Positions 25,020-35,953 are shown, counted from the stretch's first letter. The stretch: 64,000 nucleotides of DNA from Mycetocola manganoxydans (GCF_003667545.1 NZ_RCUV01000009.1:107594-171593); one strand, 5' to 3'. Numbers and translations are program-made. The notes: generated by a model from the sequence alone, not told the origin.

Positions 25020-25484
25020 TCAGGTCGATTCGGCATCGAACGGTGGTGGATCCACCGTTTCACCCGCCGCGAGACGACGCGACCGGTCGACCGCTCCCGC
25101 GGAGATGAAAGGGTTCGACGACACGCCGACCGTCGGCTCAGCTGCCGTCGACACGACCGCAGCCCCCTCTGCCGCGGCTGCCCCTGCCTCACTGGACGGT
25201 GGCTTGATCACCGGAGCGGGGCCGGGTGAGTCGTCGAGAAGTGCTTCGCGGATGATCCGGCGCGGGTCATACTGCCGCGGGTCGAGCTTCTGCCAGTCGA
25301 CGTCGTCGAACTCCGGGCCCATCTCGTCGCGCATGCGGTCCTTGGCTCCGCGTGCCATGTCACGTAACGACCGGATCAGCTGCGCGAGTTTTGCGGCGTA
25401 TCCCGGAAGCCGGTCAGGGCCCAGCAGAAAGACAGCAATCACTCCGATCAGGAGGAGCTTCTCAAACGTCAGGCCGAAGAACAC
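25020..25484 (-). CDS. tatB: Sec-independent protein translocase subunit TatB
   Basis: This 154-residue protein has one N-terminal membrane helix (FEKLLLIGVIAVFLLGPDRL), the FLLGPDRLPG hinge, an amphipathic helix (YAAKLAQLIRSLRDMARG) and the TatB-type MGPEFDDVDWQKLDP segment, then a disordered Pro/Ala tail. It forms the signal-peptide receptor of the Tat pathway with TatC. tatA and tatC are not in the window, which is usual for actinobacteria. The start GTG 25484 is predicted leaderless. Confidence 0.88.
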   Translation of the reverse strand: MFFGLTFEKLLLIGVIAVFLLGPDRLPGYAAKLAQLIRSLRDMARGAKDRMRDEMGPEFDDVDWQKLDPRQYDPRRIIREALLDDSPGPAPVIKPPSSEAGAAAAEGAAVVSTAAEPTVGVSSNPFISAGAVDRSRRLAAGETVDPPPFDAEST

Positions 25485-25496
25485 AAGTTCAGACTA
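25482..25496 (-). promoter_or_regulatory. Leaderless promoter box for tatB
   Basis: TAGTCT (complement of 25491-25496), then GAACTT, then GTG 25484. No Shine-Dalgarno sequence is present. Confidence 0.55.
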
Positions 25497-25567
25497 TCGC
25501 GCCGCGCCTCGCAAAACGCCGCACCATGCGCCGGTACTGTTATCCCAACCACCACCGGGAGCTGCAA

Positions 25568-26197
25568 GTGTCTGAACAAGATTCGAACTGGAAGTACGCC
25601 GACTACATCGTCACCGAATCTGAGGCGATCGCGAAAGCCCGAGCACAATCACTCGAACTCGGGATCGAACCGCTGTCACCGGCGATGGGTGCCCAGGTCG
25701 CCGTTCTGACCGCAGCAACGAACGCCCAGAACATCGTCGAGATCGGAACCGGGGCGGGTGTGTCCGGTTTGTGGCTGCTGCGCTCGTCTCCCCGCTCGGT
25801 GCTGACATCGATCGATTCGGAGGTCGAACATCTCGGCTATGCACGCCAGGCGTTCTCCGACGCTCGGATCGCTCCCAATCGCATCCGTCTCATCACCGGT
25901 AAGGCCCTCGAGGTTCTTCCCCGCATGAACGAAAACTCCTACGACGTGGTCTACGTCGACGCCGACCCCGCCCAGGTCATCGAGAACGTCGAGCACGGTC
26001 TCCGGCTGGCTCGCGTCGGTGGCACCGTCCTCGTGCCTCACGCGCTCTGGCGTGGCCGCGTCGCCGATCCCGCGCAGCGCGATGACATCACGAGCGCGTT
26101 CCGCACTCTCGTGCAGGAGATCGCCTCGTCGAACGCAGTCGTCAGCGCGCTCTCCCCCGTCGGCGACGGTCTGCTCCAGATCACCAAGCTCGGCTGA
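25568..26197 (+). CDS. O-methyltransferase (class I SAM-dependent)
   Basis: This 209-residue protein shows the motif I VEIGTGAGVSGLWLL, an acidic ribose-binding end of beta-2 (LTSIDSE) and YVDADPAQVIEN after motif III, as in the small COG4122-type O-methyltransferases. The substrate is unknown; in these bacteria the gene is usually near an ECF sigma factor or tatB. The start is GTG 25568, with GGGAG seven bases upstream. A long hairpin terminator follows the gene. Confidence 0.85.
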   Translation: MSEQDSNWKYADYIVTESEAIAKARAQSLELGIEPLSPAMGAQVAVLTAATNAQNIVEIGTGAGVSGLWLLRSSPRSVLTSIDSEVEHLGYARQAFSDARIAPNRIRLITGKALEVLPRMNENSYDVVYVDADPAQVIENVEHGLRLARVGGTVLVPHALWRGRVADPAQRDDITSAFRTLVQEIASSNAVVSALSPVGDGLLQITKLG

Positions 26198-26218
26198 GGC
26201 CGCTTCCGGCGCAAAAAG

Positions 26219-26266
26219 AAAGACGCGGATGCCTGTGGTCGACTGACCACCTGCATTCGCGTCTTT
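26219..26266. terminator. Long bidirectional terminator hairpin
   Basis: Arms 26219-26240 and 26245-26266 pair over 22 positions with three mismatches, opening AAAGACGCG and closing CGCGTCTTT around GACT. It separates the convergent O-methyltransferase and DUF3117 genes. The A-rich left side and T-rich right side suit both directions. Confidence 0.85.
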
Positions 26267-26278
26267 CACAAAGAAGGA

Positions 26279-26452
26279 CTAGCTCGGGGAAACGACCCCG
26301 GCCAGTGCATCGTGGAGTTCCTTGGCTTCAGCATCGTTCACGGAGACGACGAGTCGTCCGCCGCCTTCGAGCGGAACCCGCACGATGATCAGCCGACCCT
26401 CCTTTACGGCCTCCATCGGCCCATCCCCAGTCCTCGGCTTCATCGCGGCCAT
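26279..26452 (-). CDS. DUF3117 protein (57 residues)
   Basis: Translation from ATG 26452 gives a 57-residue protein beginning MAAMKPRTGDGPMEAVKEG, with VRVPLEGGGRLVVS in the middle. This is the conserved pattern of DUF3117, a small actinobacterial protein of unknown function. AAGGGGAG four bases upstream is a strong ribosome binding site and GATAAT (complement of 26482-26487) is a good -10 box, so the gene is very probably expressed. Its stop lies just past the shared hairpin terminator. Confidence 0.9.
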   Translation of the reverse strand: MAAMKPRTGDGPMEAVKEGRLIIVRVPLEGGGRLVVSVNDAEAKELHDALAGVVSPS

Positions 26453-26481
26453 TCGGCTCCCCTTTCGTGGCTTTGATCTCT

Positions 26482-26510
26482 ATTATCCCGCATTCGGGCG
26501 AGACCAGCGA
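26482..26510 (-). promoter_or_regulatory. Promoter of the DUF3117 gene
   Basis: GATAAT (complement of 26482-26487) is a near-consensus -10 box. TCGCTG (complement of 26505-26510), 17 bases further upstream, is a weak -35. The leader would be about 25 nt and carries the AAGGGGAG site. Confidence 0.5.
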
Positions 26511-26546
26511 AATCGATGACATTCGGGTCCCGGACTGGGGGCATCA

Positions 26547-27770
26547 TCACGGGGGTGTCCAGTCGTAACCGTCGACCCGCCACGCGATGAGAATCCAGCC
26601 CAGTTGTGCGGCGATGCTGAGAGCCACAACGGCCCAGCGGTAGACGACGGATCGCGGTTGGGCGACCACTCCAGCGAGGGGGAAGAGGGGCATCAGCAAC
26701 CGGAAGGTACTCGACTGCGGAAAGAAGACAGCGAAGAGGTAGAGCAGGTAGCTGGCGACCCAGAGCCGGAGGTCCACGCCAATGCGTTTCGCCGGCCGCG
26801 AGAGCAGGAGCGCAACACTCGCCGCGACGAGAAGGAGGACGCCCGCCGCCCCCCACCACATCGGTGCGGGCAGGCCGAGGCCGTTCTCGGCCCACCAGCC
26901 GAGGCCCTGGAACCAGCCAGCGAAAGGCACGAGGGGGTTGTGGCCGATGTATGCGGAACGCCAGGCGAGCTCGGTGTCGGTGTATGCGGTGAGCGACCCG
27001 GTCACTGCCCACGCGATCAGCAGCCAGCCGAAGCCGAGGATCCCGCTCGCCACGGCAACGACGGATGCCGCTATCGCTTCGTTCCTGGGGAACGGGCTCC
27101 GGTCGCGCGTCCACCAGCGGTACCAGACGTGGAGCACGAGGAACAGGGCGAAGGCGAGCCCGCTCGGCCGGGTGAACGACGCGACCGCCAGGACGGGCAG
27201 GACCAGCCAGTATCGACGCCGCATCACGAGGTAGAGCGCGCTGGCGAGCAGCAGCAGGTGCATCGACTCCGCGTATGCGACCTGCATCACCGGAGACAGG
27301 GGCGACACCGAATAGCAGACGACGGCGAACATCGCGGTGCCTGGCGAGAGGACGAGGCGGAACAGTCTCGCAACGACGACAGCGGCGGCGAAGCCGCAGG
27401 CGAGGGAAACGACAACGGCAGCTGGCGCCCAGGGCAGACCGGTGAGCACCATGAGCATTCTCACGACCGCCGGATACACCGGCATGAACGCCCATGCGTT
27501 CTCGCCGACGTGACCATCGTCCGTGAGAGGGAGGACGCTCGGGTAACCGGATTCGGCGATGATGTTGTACCAGCGGCCGTCCCAGATCGAGGCGAAATCC
27601 GCGTACCCGGGGCTCGCCCCCGTCCACGCGTTCGCGGGCTGTCCCGCGGCGACGACGAGCAGGATCGCGGTCGTTCCCAGTCGGGCGGCGCCGAAGATCA
27701 GCAGCGCCTGGGCCCACCACGGGAAGCGCCGCCACAGGTCGGCGACCGGACGGGCTCGCGTGTCAGTCAC
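26547..27770 (-). CDS. Polytopic membrane protein, GT-C / PIG-V-like mannosyltransferase family
   Basis: The 407 residues contain about ten membrane segments. The first external loop carries [17 protein letters not shown], the acidic D-x-RWY motif seen in bacterial PIG-V-like and related GT-C glycosyltransferases; [17 protein letters not shown] follows, also typical. A polyprenyl-phosphate-sugar-dependent mannosyltransferase is likely but acceptor and donor are unknown. The start ATG 27770 overlaps the end of dapE by eight bases, so it is translated from the dapE transcript. Confidence 0.7.
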   Translation of the reverse strand: MTDTRARPVADLWRRFPWWAQALLIFGAARLGTTAILLVVAAGQPANAWTGASPGYADFASIWDGRWYNIIAESGYPSVLPLTDDGHVGENAWAFMPVYPAVVRMLMVLTGLPWAPAAVVVSLACGFAAAVVVARLFRLVLSPGTAMFAVVCYSVSPLSPVMQVAYAESMHLLLLASALYLVMRRRYWLVLPVLAVASFTRPSGLAFALFLVLHVWYRWWTRDRSPFPRNEAIAASVVAVASGILGFGWLLIAWAVTGSLTAYTDTELAWRSAYIGHNPLVPFAGWFQGLGWWAENGLGLPAPMWWGAAGVLLLVAASVALLLSRPAKRIGVDLRLWVASYLLYLFAVFFPQSSTFRLLMPLFPLAGVVAQPRSVVYRWAVVALSIAAQLGWILIAWRVDGYDWTPP

Positions 27771-28866
27771 GCCCGCCGGTCAGCCAGGTGCGCAGAGCGT
27801 TTTCGCATCCGGTGATCTCGTCGAGAGCGACACGCTCGTCGTCGGCGTGCGCCTTGAGCGGATCTCCCGGTCCGTAATTGACGGCGGGGATCCCGAGTGC
27901 CGAGAACCGGGCGACGTCTGTCCAGCCGTACTTCGGCAGCGCTGTTCCACCGACTGCGGCGAGGAATTCCCGGGCGATCGGAGCGTCGAGTCCCGGGCGG
28001 GCGCCGTCCGCAGCATCCGTCACGGTGACATCGAATCCGTCGAAGAGCGCGCGGACCTCTGCCTCGGCGTCTGCTGCGCTCTTGTCGGGCGCGAACCGGT
28101 AGTTGACCTGCACGACACACTCGTCCGGGATGACGTTTCCCGCGATGCCGCCGGAGATCCCGACGGCGTTGAGCCCCTCGCGGTAGGCGAGTCCGTCCAC
28201 CTCTATCGTGCGCGGCTCGTGCGCGGCGAGGATGTCGAGTATCGGTGCCGCTTTGTGGATGGCGTTGTCCCCGACCCAACTGCGCGCGGAGTGAGCACGG
28301 AGGCCGGAGGTGGTGAGGTTCACCCGGAGGGTGCCGTTGCACCCGCCTTCGATGTCGCCACGGGTCGGCTCACCGAGGATCGCGAAGTCCCCGACGAAGA
28401 GGTCCGGACGTTCCTCGGCGAGGAGGCGGAGACCGTTGACCTCGCTTGCCACCTCTTCGTTGTCGTACCACATCCACGTGACGTCGACGCTCGGGTCGAT
28501 GATCTCCGCCGCGAGCTTCAACTGGACGGCAACGCCCGCTTTCATGTCGACGGTCCCCCGGCCCCAGAGATAGTCGCGGCCGTCGACGGTTTCGAAGCGG
28601 GTGGGAAGGTTGTTGTTGAGCGGAACGGTGTCGATGTGACCGGCGATGATCACGCGCCGCTCACGCCCCAGACGCGTTCGGGCGACGACCGTGTTGCCGT
28701 GCCTGAGCACCTCGAGATGAGCGGATCCGGCGAGTGCCGCTTCGATGGCATCCGCGATGGGTTTCTCGTTGCCTGACACCGATTCGATGTCGCAGAGTGC
28801 TCGCGTGAGTTCCACCGATCCGGCGGAGAGGTCGAGCGGGGGGACGTCGAGGCGCGAATCCGGCAT
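27763..28866 (-). CDS. dapE: Succinyl-diaminopimelate desuccinylase
   Basis: This M20-family zinc hydrolase converts N-succinyl-LL-diaminopimelate to LL-diaminopimelate and succinate. The 367 residues show [11 protein letters not shown] (first metal His/Asp), [11 protein letters not shown] (bridging Asp), WYDNEEV (catalytic and metal Glu), ILGEPT, the dimerisation domain ([19 protein letters not shown]) and a final [14 protein letters not shown] with the last metal His. It is divergent from dapD, sharing a 64-bp intergenic promoter region. The start ATG 28866 is six bases after TAGACT and is probably leaderless. Confidence 0.93.
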   Translation of the reverse strand: MPDSRLDVPPLDLSAGSVELTRALCDIESVSGNEKPIADAIEAALAGSAHLEVLRHGNTVVARTRLGRERRVIIAGHIDTVPLNNNLPTRFETVDGRDYLWGRGTVDMKAGVAVQLKLAAEIIDPSVDVTWMWYDNEEVASEVNGLRLLAEERPDLFVGDFAILGEPTRGDIEGGCNGTLRVNLTTSGLRAHSARSWVGDNAIHKAAPILDILAAHEPRTIEVDGLAYREGLNAVGISGGIAGNVIPDECVVQVNYRFAPDKSAADAEAEVRALFDGFDVTVTDAADGARPGLDAPIAREFLAAVGGTALPKYGWTDVARFSALGIPAVNYGPGDPLKAHADDERVALDEITGCENALRTWLTGGRD

Positions 28867-28945
28867 GCCTCCAGTCTAGAGGCGGCTCTCCCGCCCGGCC
28901 GGGCGTGCGCCCTGAGCCGCTCGTCTTCGCTAGCCTTGATGCATG
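28864..28945. promoter_or_regulatory. Divergent leaderless promoter pair dapE / dapD
   Basis: On the minus strand TAGACT (complement of 28873-28878) precedes ATG 28866 by six bases (GGAGGC). On the plus strand TAGCCT (28931-28936) precedes ATG 28943 by six bases (TGATGC). The two boxes are 52 bp apart. No repressor palindrome was seen between them. Confidence 0.55.
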
Positions 28946-29905
28946 ACCAGCACCACAGAAACCTCCCCCACCCCGACATCCGCCTGGGGTTACGGCCTTG
29001 CAACGGTGAGCGCGAACGGGACGGTGCTGGACACCTGGTATCCGGAGCCGCGCCTCGGAACGCTCCCGGAGGGTCGGGAACGCTGGATCGCCCCCGCCGA
29101 GATCGAAGCCCTCGCCATTCCTGACGAGCGCCGTAACGTCCGTGTCGACATCGTCACCGTCGAGATCGACCTGAATGAAGCGCCGAAGAACACGCCGGAT
29201 GCCTACCTGCGGCTCCACCTGCTCAGCCACCTTCTCGTGCAGCCCAACTCGATCAACCTCGACGGCATCTTCGGCCACCTGCCGATCACCGTCTGGACCA
29301 ACGCCGGCCCCGTCCACCCCGACGACTTCGACCGTCTGCGCCCAGCACTCGCGCGCCAGGGCATCCACGCGACGGGGGTCGACAAGTTCCCTCGGCTCCT
29401 CGACTACGTCACCCCACGGAAGGTGCGGATCGCGGATGCCTCACGCGTGCGCCTCGGTGCCCACCTCGCCCCTGGCACCACGGTCATGCACGAGGGCTTC
29501 GTGAATTTCAACGCTGGCACGCTCGGCTCCTCCATGGTCGAGGGGCGTATCTCGCAGGGAGTCGTCGTCGGTGACGGCTCCGACATCGGCGGCGGCGCCT
29601 CGATCATGGGAACCCTTTCCGGAGGCGGAACCCAGCGGATCGCCATCGGCGCCAGGGCTCTCCTTGGCGCCAACTCGGGGATCGGCATCTCGATCGGCGA
29701 CGACAGCGTCGTCGAAGCGGGACTGTACGTCACAGCCGGGACCAAGGTCCTCGTTCTCGACGGCGACGCTCCCCGCACCGCGAAAGCCGTCGAGCTGTCC
29801 GGTGTGCCGAACATTCTGTTCCGCCGGAACTCCGTCTCGGGCGCTGTCGAAGTCCTCCCCCGCACCGGCGCCGGCATCCAGCTCAACCAGGCGCTTCACG
29901 CCTGA
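28943..29905 (+). CDS. dapD: Tetrahydrodipicolinate N-succinyltransferase (actinobacterial type)
   Basis: DapD uses succinyl-CoA to make N-succinyl-2-amino-6-ketopimelate in the succinylase branch of lysine/DAP synthesis. The 320-residue protein has an N-terminal alpha/beta domain and a left-handed beta-helix of hexapeptide repeats (VRLGAHLAPGTTVMHEGFV, SQGVVVGDGSDIGGGASIMG, ISIGDDSVVEAGLYVTAG). VNFNAGTLGSSMVEGRIS carries the active-site region and the Glu thought to be catalytic in the actinobacterial type. Divergent from dapE; dapC at 34.8 kb encodes the next enzyme. Confidence 0.93.
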   Translation: MTSTTETSPTPTSAWGYGLATVSANGTVLDTWYPEPRLGTLPEGRERWIAPAEIEALAIPDERRNVRVDIVTVEIDLNEAPKNTPDAYLRLHLLSHLLVQPNSINLDGIFGHLPITVWTNAGPVHPDDFDRLRPALARQGIHATGVDKFPRLLDYVTPRKVRIADASRVRLGAHLAPGTTVMHEGFVNFNAGTLGSSMVEGRISQGVVVGDGSDIGGGASIMGTLSGGGTQRIAIGARALLGANSGIGISIGDDSVVEAGLYVTAGTKVLVLDGDAPRTAKAVELSGVPNILFRRNSVSGAVEVLPRTGAGIQLNQALHA

Positions 29906-29938
29906 TCCGTTCGTTTCCAACCCTCACAAAGGAGTGAT

Positions 29939-32482
29939 GTGGTCCGTTCTGAAGCCCGCCCCCGGCGGTCGCGCGCCTTCACCGTCTTCCTCAGCATCGT
30001 CGGCGTGTTCGTCGTCGTCGTTCTCGTCGGTGGCGGCATCGGCGTCTGGACCGTGCAGCGGTCATTCCCCCAGCTCTCGGGGGAACTGACGGTTCCCGGG
30101 CTCAAGAACACGGTCACCGTCCAGCGCGATGACGCCGGCATCCCGATGATCGAGGCTGACAGCGCAACAGACCTGTTCATGGCACAGGGCTTCGTACACG
30201 CGCAGGACCGCTTCTGGGAGATGGACTTTCGTCGTCACGTGACGAGCGGACGACTGTCTGAGCTCTTCGGTGAGGCCCAGGTCGGCACGGACACGTTCGT
30301 GCGCACCCTGGGCTGGCGGGCCGTGGCGGAGGAGGAGGTCGAGCTCCTCGATGAGCAGACCCTCGCCTGGTACCAGGCTTACGCCGACGGCGTGAACGCT
30401 TACCTCGCGGAGCGCAGCGGAGCGGATCTGTCGCTCGAGTACGCGGTCCTCGGCCTGCAGAACCCCGGGTACGAGCCGGAGAAGTGGACACCAGCCGATT
30501 CCGTCGCCTGGTTGAAGGCGATGGCATGGGACCTTCGGTCGAACCTCGAGGACGAAATCGACCGGGCACTGCTCGCCACCGAACTGACCCCGGAGCAGCT
30601 CGCGCAGGTCTACCCCCCTTACCCTTACCCAGACAATCCGACGATTCTCCCCGGCGAGACCGCGACGCCTGCACCGGCATCCGTGGGGATCGCGACGCCG
30701 CTCGAGTCCCCGAGCATCGGATCCGCGGATTCCCTCGTCGAGTTGAAGAAGGTGCTCGCCGACATGCCCGCCCTCCTCGGCAGGGCAGGCTCGGACATCG
30801 GGTCGAATTCCTGGGTCGTCTCCGGTGAGCACACCGAGTCGGGCAAGCCCCTCCTCGCCAACGATCCCCACCTCGGCCCTGCCCTTCCGTCGGTCTGGTA
30901 CCAGATGGGTCTGCGTTGCTCGACGGTCTCAGAGGAATGCCCGTTCGACGTCGCGGGGTTCAGCTTCTCCGGGATGCCCGGCATCATCATCGGGCACAAC
31001 GATCGCATCGCGTGGGGGTTCACCAACCTCGGGCCGGACGTCGCAGACCTCTACCTGGAGAAGGTGTCAGGAGACACCGTCGAGCTCGACGGTGTGGCCG
31101 AACCGCTCACGATCCGGGAGGAGACGATCAAGGTTGCCGGCGGAGACGACGTCCCGCTCCGGATCCGCTCCACGTCACGTGGACCGCTCGTCACGGGGAT
31201 CAGCCCGGATCTCGGCACCGTCGCGTCCGAATACCCGGCGACCGCCGAGTTGCCCGACGGCACGTATGAATTGTCGCTGCAGTGGACGGCACTGACCCCG
31301 GGGAAGACGCCAGGCGCAATCTTCGCCGTCAACCGGGCGACGGATTGGGAGAGCTTCCGCGCGGGAGCGACCCTGTTCGAGGTCCCGTCGCAAAACCTCG
31401 TCTACGCCGACGTGGACGGAAACATCGGTTACCAGGCGCCCGGCCGGATCCCGATCCGGGCGAGCGGAGACGGCACGATCCCCCAGCCGGGATGGACGAG
31501 CGCGTCCGGCTGGTCGGGCTACATCCCGTTCGAGTCCCTGCCCACCCTGTACAACCCGCCCTCCGGGTACATCGTCACGGCCAACAACGCTGTGCAACCC
31601 AGCGGGTCGTCGACATTCCTCACGAGGGACTGGGACGCCGGCTACCGCGCCGAACGCATCGTCGAACTCGTCGATGAGGCGATCGCCGGCGGTGGACTCA
31701 CCAGCGAGGACATGAGCGAAATCCAGGCCGACAACGCCAACGCGATCGCTGAGCGGATCGCTCCGTACATCGCCGACCTCGCTCCATCCAGCAATGCCCG
31801 GCTCGGCAAGCAGCTCCTCGACGGCTGGGACCACGCCGATGACGCCGACAGCGCCCAGGCCGCCTACTTCAACATCTTCTGGCGGAACCTGCTCGAGAAC
31901 ACCTTCGCGCCGAAACTGCCGGACACCGTTCCTCCAGCGGGTGGGTCCCAGTGGTTCCAGGTGGTCGGATCGCTTCTCGACGACCCCGGCTCGGAATGGT
32001 GGAACGGTCCGGACGACAACATCGTCACCCGGGACGACGCTCTGACTCTTGCCCTCAGTGAGGCCTGGACGGAAGCGGAAAACCTGATGGGGTCACACCC
32101 TGAAGACTGGAGCTGGGGCGAACTTCACACCCTCACCATCCGCAACGGGAGCTTCGGTGAGTCCGGCATCGCCCCGATCGAGATGCTCTTCAACCGTGGG
32201 CCGTACGAACTGGCGGGCGGGTCGTCCGTGGTCAATGCCGTCGGATGGTACGCCCCGGAGGGCTACGTGGTGGACTGGGTCCCCTCCATGCGTCAGGTGA
32301 TCGACCTCGCAGACATCGACTCGTCGACCTGGATCAACCTCACCGGCGCTTCGGGTCACGCGTTCCACGCGAACTACGTCGACCAGACACCGTTGTGGCA
32401 GAAACAGGAGACGCGCCAATGGCCGTTCACCCCGGACGCTGTGGAGAAAGCCGCGCGCGACACCCTGACGCTCCTTCCGTAG
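29939..32482 (+). CDS. Penicillin acylase family N-terminal-nucleophile hydrolase, membrane-anchored
   Basis: This 847-residue proenzyme of the Ntn-hydrolase fold has a basic start, one membrane helix (FLSIVGVFVVVVLVGGGIGVW) and the alpha-subunit motif FVHAQDRFWEMDFRRH. The self-cleavage site GSDIGSNSWVVSG makes Ser289 the new N-terminal nucleophile of the beta subunit; LLANDPHLGPALPS, WGFTNLGPDVADLY and TANNAVQP are family motifs. It cleaves amide bonds of acylated amines; candidates include acyl-homoserine lactones and beta-lactams, but the substrate is not predictable. GTG 29939 follows AAGGAG, 33 bases after dapD. Confidence 0.9.
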   Translation: MVRSEARPRRSRAFTVFLSIVGVFVVVVLVGGGIGVWTVQRSFPQLSGELTVPGLKNTVTVQRDDAGIPMIEADSATDLFMAQGFVHAQDRFWEMDFRRHVTSGRLSELFGEAQVGTDTFVRTLGWRAVAEEEVELLDEQTLAWYQAYADGVNAYLAERSGADLSLEYAVLGLQNPGYEPEKWTPADSVAWLKAMAWDLRSNLEDEIDRALLATELTPEQLAQVYPPYPYPDNPTILPGETATPAPASVGIATPLESPSIGSADSLVELKKVLADMPALLGRAGSDIGSNSWVVSGEHTESGKPLLANDPHLGPALPSVWYQMGLRCSTVSEECPFDVAGFSFSGMPGIIIGHNDRIAWGFTNLGPDVADLYLEKVSGDTVELDGVAEPLTIREETIKVAGGDDVPLRIRSTSRGPLVTGISPDLGTVASEYPATAELPDGTYELSLQWTALTPGKTPGAIFAVNRATDWESFRAGATLFEVPSQNLVYADVDGNIGYQAPGRIPIRASGDGTIPQPGWTSASGWSGYIPFESLPTLYNPPSGYIVTANNAVQPSGSSTFLTRDWDAGYRAERIVELVDEAIAGGGLTSEDMSEIQADNANAIAERIAPYIADLAPSSNARLGKQLLDGWDHADDADSAQAAYFNIFWRNLLENTFAPKLPDTVPPAGGSQWFQVVGSLLDDPGSEWWNGPDDNIVTRDDALTLALSEAWTEAENLMGSHPEDWSWGELHTLTIRNGSFGESGIAPIEMLFNRGPYELAGGSSVVNAVGWYAPEGYVVDWVPSMRQVIDLADIDSSTWINLTGASGHAFHANYVDQTPLWQKQETRQWPFTPDAVEKAARDTLTLLP

Positions 32483-32524
32483 CCGCGCAAGCGGCATCCG
32501 CGCTGGAGGGTGTGCTTCCGCTGG

Positions 32525-33382
32525 TCAGGGCGTGTCGAGGACGAACGTGACGTCCTCGATGGCGGGCCAGGACGTGAGGCTCTCCAGCGGGTCGCCATCG
32601 TCGTAGCTCTCGAGTTCGTCCGTTCCAGGCACGACGTCGATCATGAGGGAACGCAGTCGTCCCTCTGACACGAGAAGGGATGCCTCTGCGACGACTCCCG
32701 ATGGCGCGCGGAAGTGCGCCTTCACCGGGAAGGTGAACGAGTGAGGGACGACGCGAGCCGTGTTCTCATCTACCGAGAATTCCAGCCAGCGGTCGAACTC
32801 GTCCGATTCGGGCGGAGTCCAGTGTTCGGCCCGCGCCGTCGCCCATTGGGCGCTGAGGGCCGCCGACGAGTGCTCAGGGGTCGCCTGGAGCATGCCGTCG
32901 ACGAGCGAGCGGATCGCGGGATCGACCTCGGTGTAGAACGGACCATCGCCGTCGTCGCCGCCGTCGTCATCGTCGGTTGCCGTGCCGGAACGGAATGACG
33001 CGAGTGACGCCAGGGTCGACACGACGGCGACGAGCACCCGTGGCGAACGGATGCCGACCCGCGTGAGTGCGGCCATCATCCGGGCGTCAAGCTTCTCACT
33101 GACCTCGGAGAGCCCGAACACGGTTCCGGCGACACCAGCGGCGGTGCCGGCGAGGGCGATCGGATTGTGCTTGAGAGCAGGGGTTCGTTTCAGTTCGATC
33201 AGCATGAGCCCGCCGACGAGCCCGGCCGTCAGACCCCGGAAGGCGAGGCGACCTCCTGGCCGAAGGCGCGCGGGATCAACGAGGCAGAACGCGCCGGCGA
33301 CGATGCTCGACGCAACGCCGTACTCGATCCGACCCGGGTCGGTGAGATTCTTCAGCAAACGTGTTCCGGACGGAAACCCCAT
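32525..33382 (-). CDS. Membrane protein of unknown function downstream of citrate synthase
   Basis: The 285-residue protein has about four weakly hydrophobic helices in residues 15-135 (VASSIVAGAFCLVD, LTAGLVGGLMLIE, IALAGTAAGVAGTVFG, VLVAVVSTLASLASF), an Asp/Gly run DDDDGGDDGDGP, and a soluble C-terminal domain (about 150-285) with WLEFSVDENTARVVPHSF. I recognise no family. It starts four bases after the gltA stop region, so it is co-transcribed with citrate synthase. It is a good candidate for an uncharacterised accessory gene. Confidence 0.65.
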   Translation of the reverse strand: MGFPSGTRLLKNLTDPGRIEYGVASSIVAGAFCLVDPARLRPGGRLAFRGLTAGLVGGLMLIELKRTPALKHNPIALAGTAAGVAGTVFGLSEVSEKLDARMMAALTRVGIRSPRVLVAVVSTLASLASFRSGTATDDDDGGDDGDGPFYTEVDPAIRSLVDGMLQATPEHSSAALSAQWATARAEHWTPPESDEFDRWLEFSVDENTARVVPHSFTFPVKAHFRAPSGVVAEASLLVSEGRLRSLMIDVVPGTDELESYDDGDPLESLTSWPAIEDVTFVLDTP

Positions 33383-33385
33383 GGA

Positions 33386-34693
<1,308 letters not shown>

Positions 34694-34837
34694 GGCGCCT
34701 CCTTGTACTGAGATATTTTCGTCGGACCAGACGCGAGAACCGCTGGTGGCGGTGGTCGGTCCGGATACAGCCTAATCGGGTTGACAGCCTATCGTCGCCA
34801 TCGTCAACGAGGGCCAGCGATGTCTGGAGGATTTCTC

Positions 34838-35950
34838 CTAAAGCACGGATGCCCGGAGCCTGGCGGCCGCAGCGGCGATGCGATCGTCTGTCGCTGTCAG
34901 CGAGAGTCGAACGTGCTCGGGATAGAAATCACCGTAGAAGACACCGGGTCCTGCGAGGATCCCGAGGTCGGCGAGGCGGTCGATGGACGCCCAGGCGTCG
35001 CGACCCTCCGTCGCCCACAGGTACAGTCCCGCTTCGCTCGAGTCGATTCGGAACCCCGCGGCTTCGAGCGCGGGGACGAGCACAGCGCGCCGTGCGCGGT
35101 ACCGTTCTCTCTGCTCCTCAACATGCCGATCGTCGCCGAGGGCGGCGACCATCGCTGCCTGAAGTGGGGCCGGCAGCATGAGTCCCGCGTGCTTGCGGAC
35201 CGTGAGGAGGCGGGCGAGGGTTCTCTCGCATCCCGCGGCGAATGCTGCCCGGTACCCGGCCATGTTCGACTGCTTGCTGAGCGAGTAGATCGAGAGGATC
35301 CCGGCTGTGTCCCCGCCGGTCACGCGAGCATCCAGGATGCTCGGAATCGGCTCGCTCGCCCACGGCCCGGTCCAGCCGAGCTCCGCGTAACACTCATCGT
35401 TCACGATGAGAGCGCCGAGTTCGCGGGCGCGGCGAACCGCAGTACGCAGGTAGTCGACGTCGAGGACCCGACCGTCCGGGTTCCCCGGGGAGTTCAGCCA
35501 GATGAGCTTCGTGCCCTTCGGCCACTCCTCAGGCCGATCGGATGCCACGGCGACTGCCCCGCAGAGCGCGGCTCCGATCGCATAGGTCGGGTATGCGGCC
35601 GTCGGGTGGACGATCGTGTCGCCGGCACCGATTCCGATCATGAACGGAAGGAGCGCGACGAGTTCCTTGGAGCCGATGCTCGGGAGCACGGAATCGACGG
35701 TCAGGCCGGTCACTCCCCTGCGCCTGGAGTACCAATCGACGATGGCCTCTCGCAGGGCCGGGGTTCCCGCGGTCGTGGGATAGGCGTGGGCGTCGGTCGC
35801 GTGTGCCAGTGCCGTCCGTACGACCTCGGGGGTGGCGTCGACCGGAGACCCGATCGAGAGGTCGGCTATTCCGTCCGGGTGGGCCCTGGCGCGCTGTGCG
35901 TACGGCACCATGGCATCCCACGGGTAATCGGGAAGCGGCTGCAGCGCCAC
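34838..35950 (-). CDS. dapC: Succinyldiaminopimelate transaminase
   Basis: This PLP class I/II aminotransferase of 370 residues converts N-succinyl-2-amino-6-ketopimelate to N-succinyl-diaminopimelate. Motifs include LSIGSPVDATP, YPTTAGTPALREAI, LNSPGNPDGRV (PLP Asn), VNDECYAELGW (Asp/Tyr) and SLSKQSNMAGYR (Schiff-base Lys). The start GTG 35950 lies three bases after the ferredoxin gene; the fdxA-dapC pairing is conserved in actinobacteria and supports the DapC assignment over other aminotransferases. It links functionally to dapD and dapE at 28 kb. Confidence 0.9.
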   Translation of the reverse strand: MALQPLPDYPWDAMVPYAQRARAHPDGIADLSIGSPVDATPEVVRTALAHATDAHAYPTTAGTPALREAIVDWYSRRRGVTGLTVDSVLPSIGSKELVALLPFMIGIGAGDTIVHPTAAYPTYAIGAALCGAVAVASDRPEEWPKGTKLIWLNSPGNPDGRVLDVDYLRTAVRRARELGALIVNDECYAELGWTGPWASEPIPSILDARVTGGDTAGILSIYSLSKQSNMAGYRAAFAAGCERTLARLLTVRKHAGLMLPAPLQAAMVAALGDDRHVEEQRERYRARRAVLVPALEAAGFRIDSSEAGLYLWATEGRDAWASIDRLADLGILAGPGVFYGDFYPEHVRLSLTATDDRIAAAAARLRASVL

Positions 35951-35953
35951 CGG

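Noticed and set aside
26440..27735. Arg-rich minus-strand frame overlapping the GT-C-like gene
   Set aside because: It is an alternate frame of a gene with clear membrane segments; its N-terminal part also runs over the DUF3117 start.
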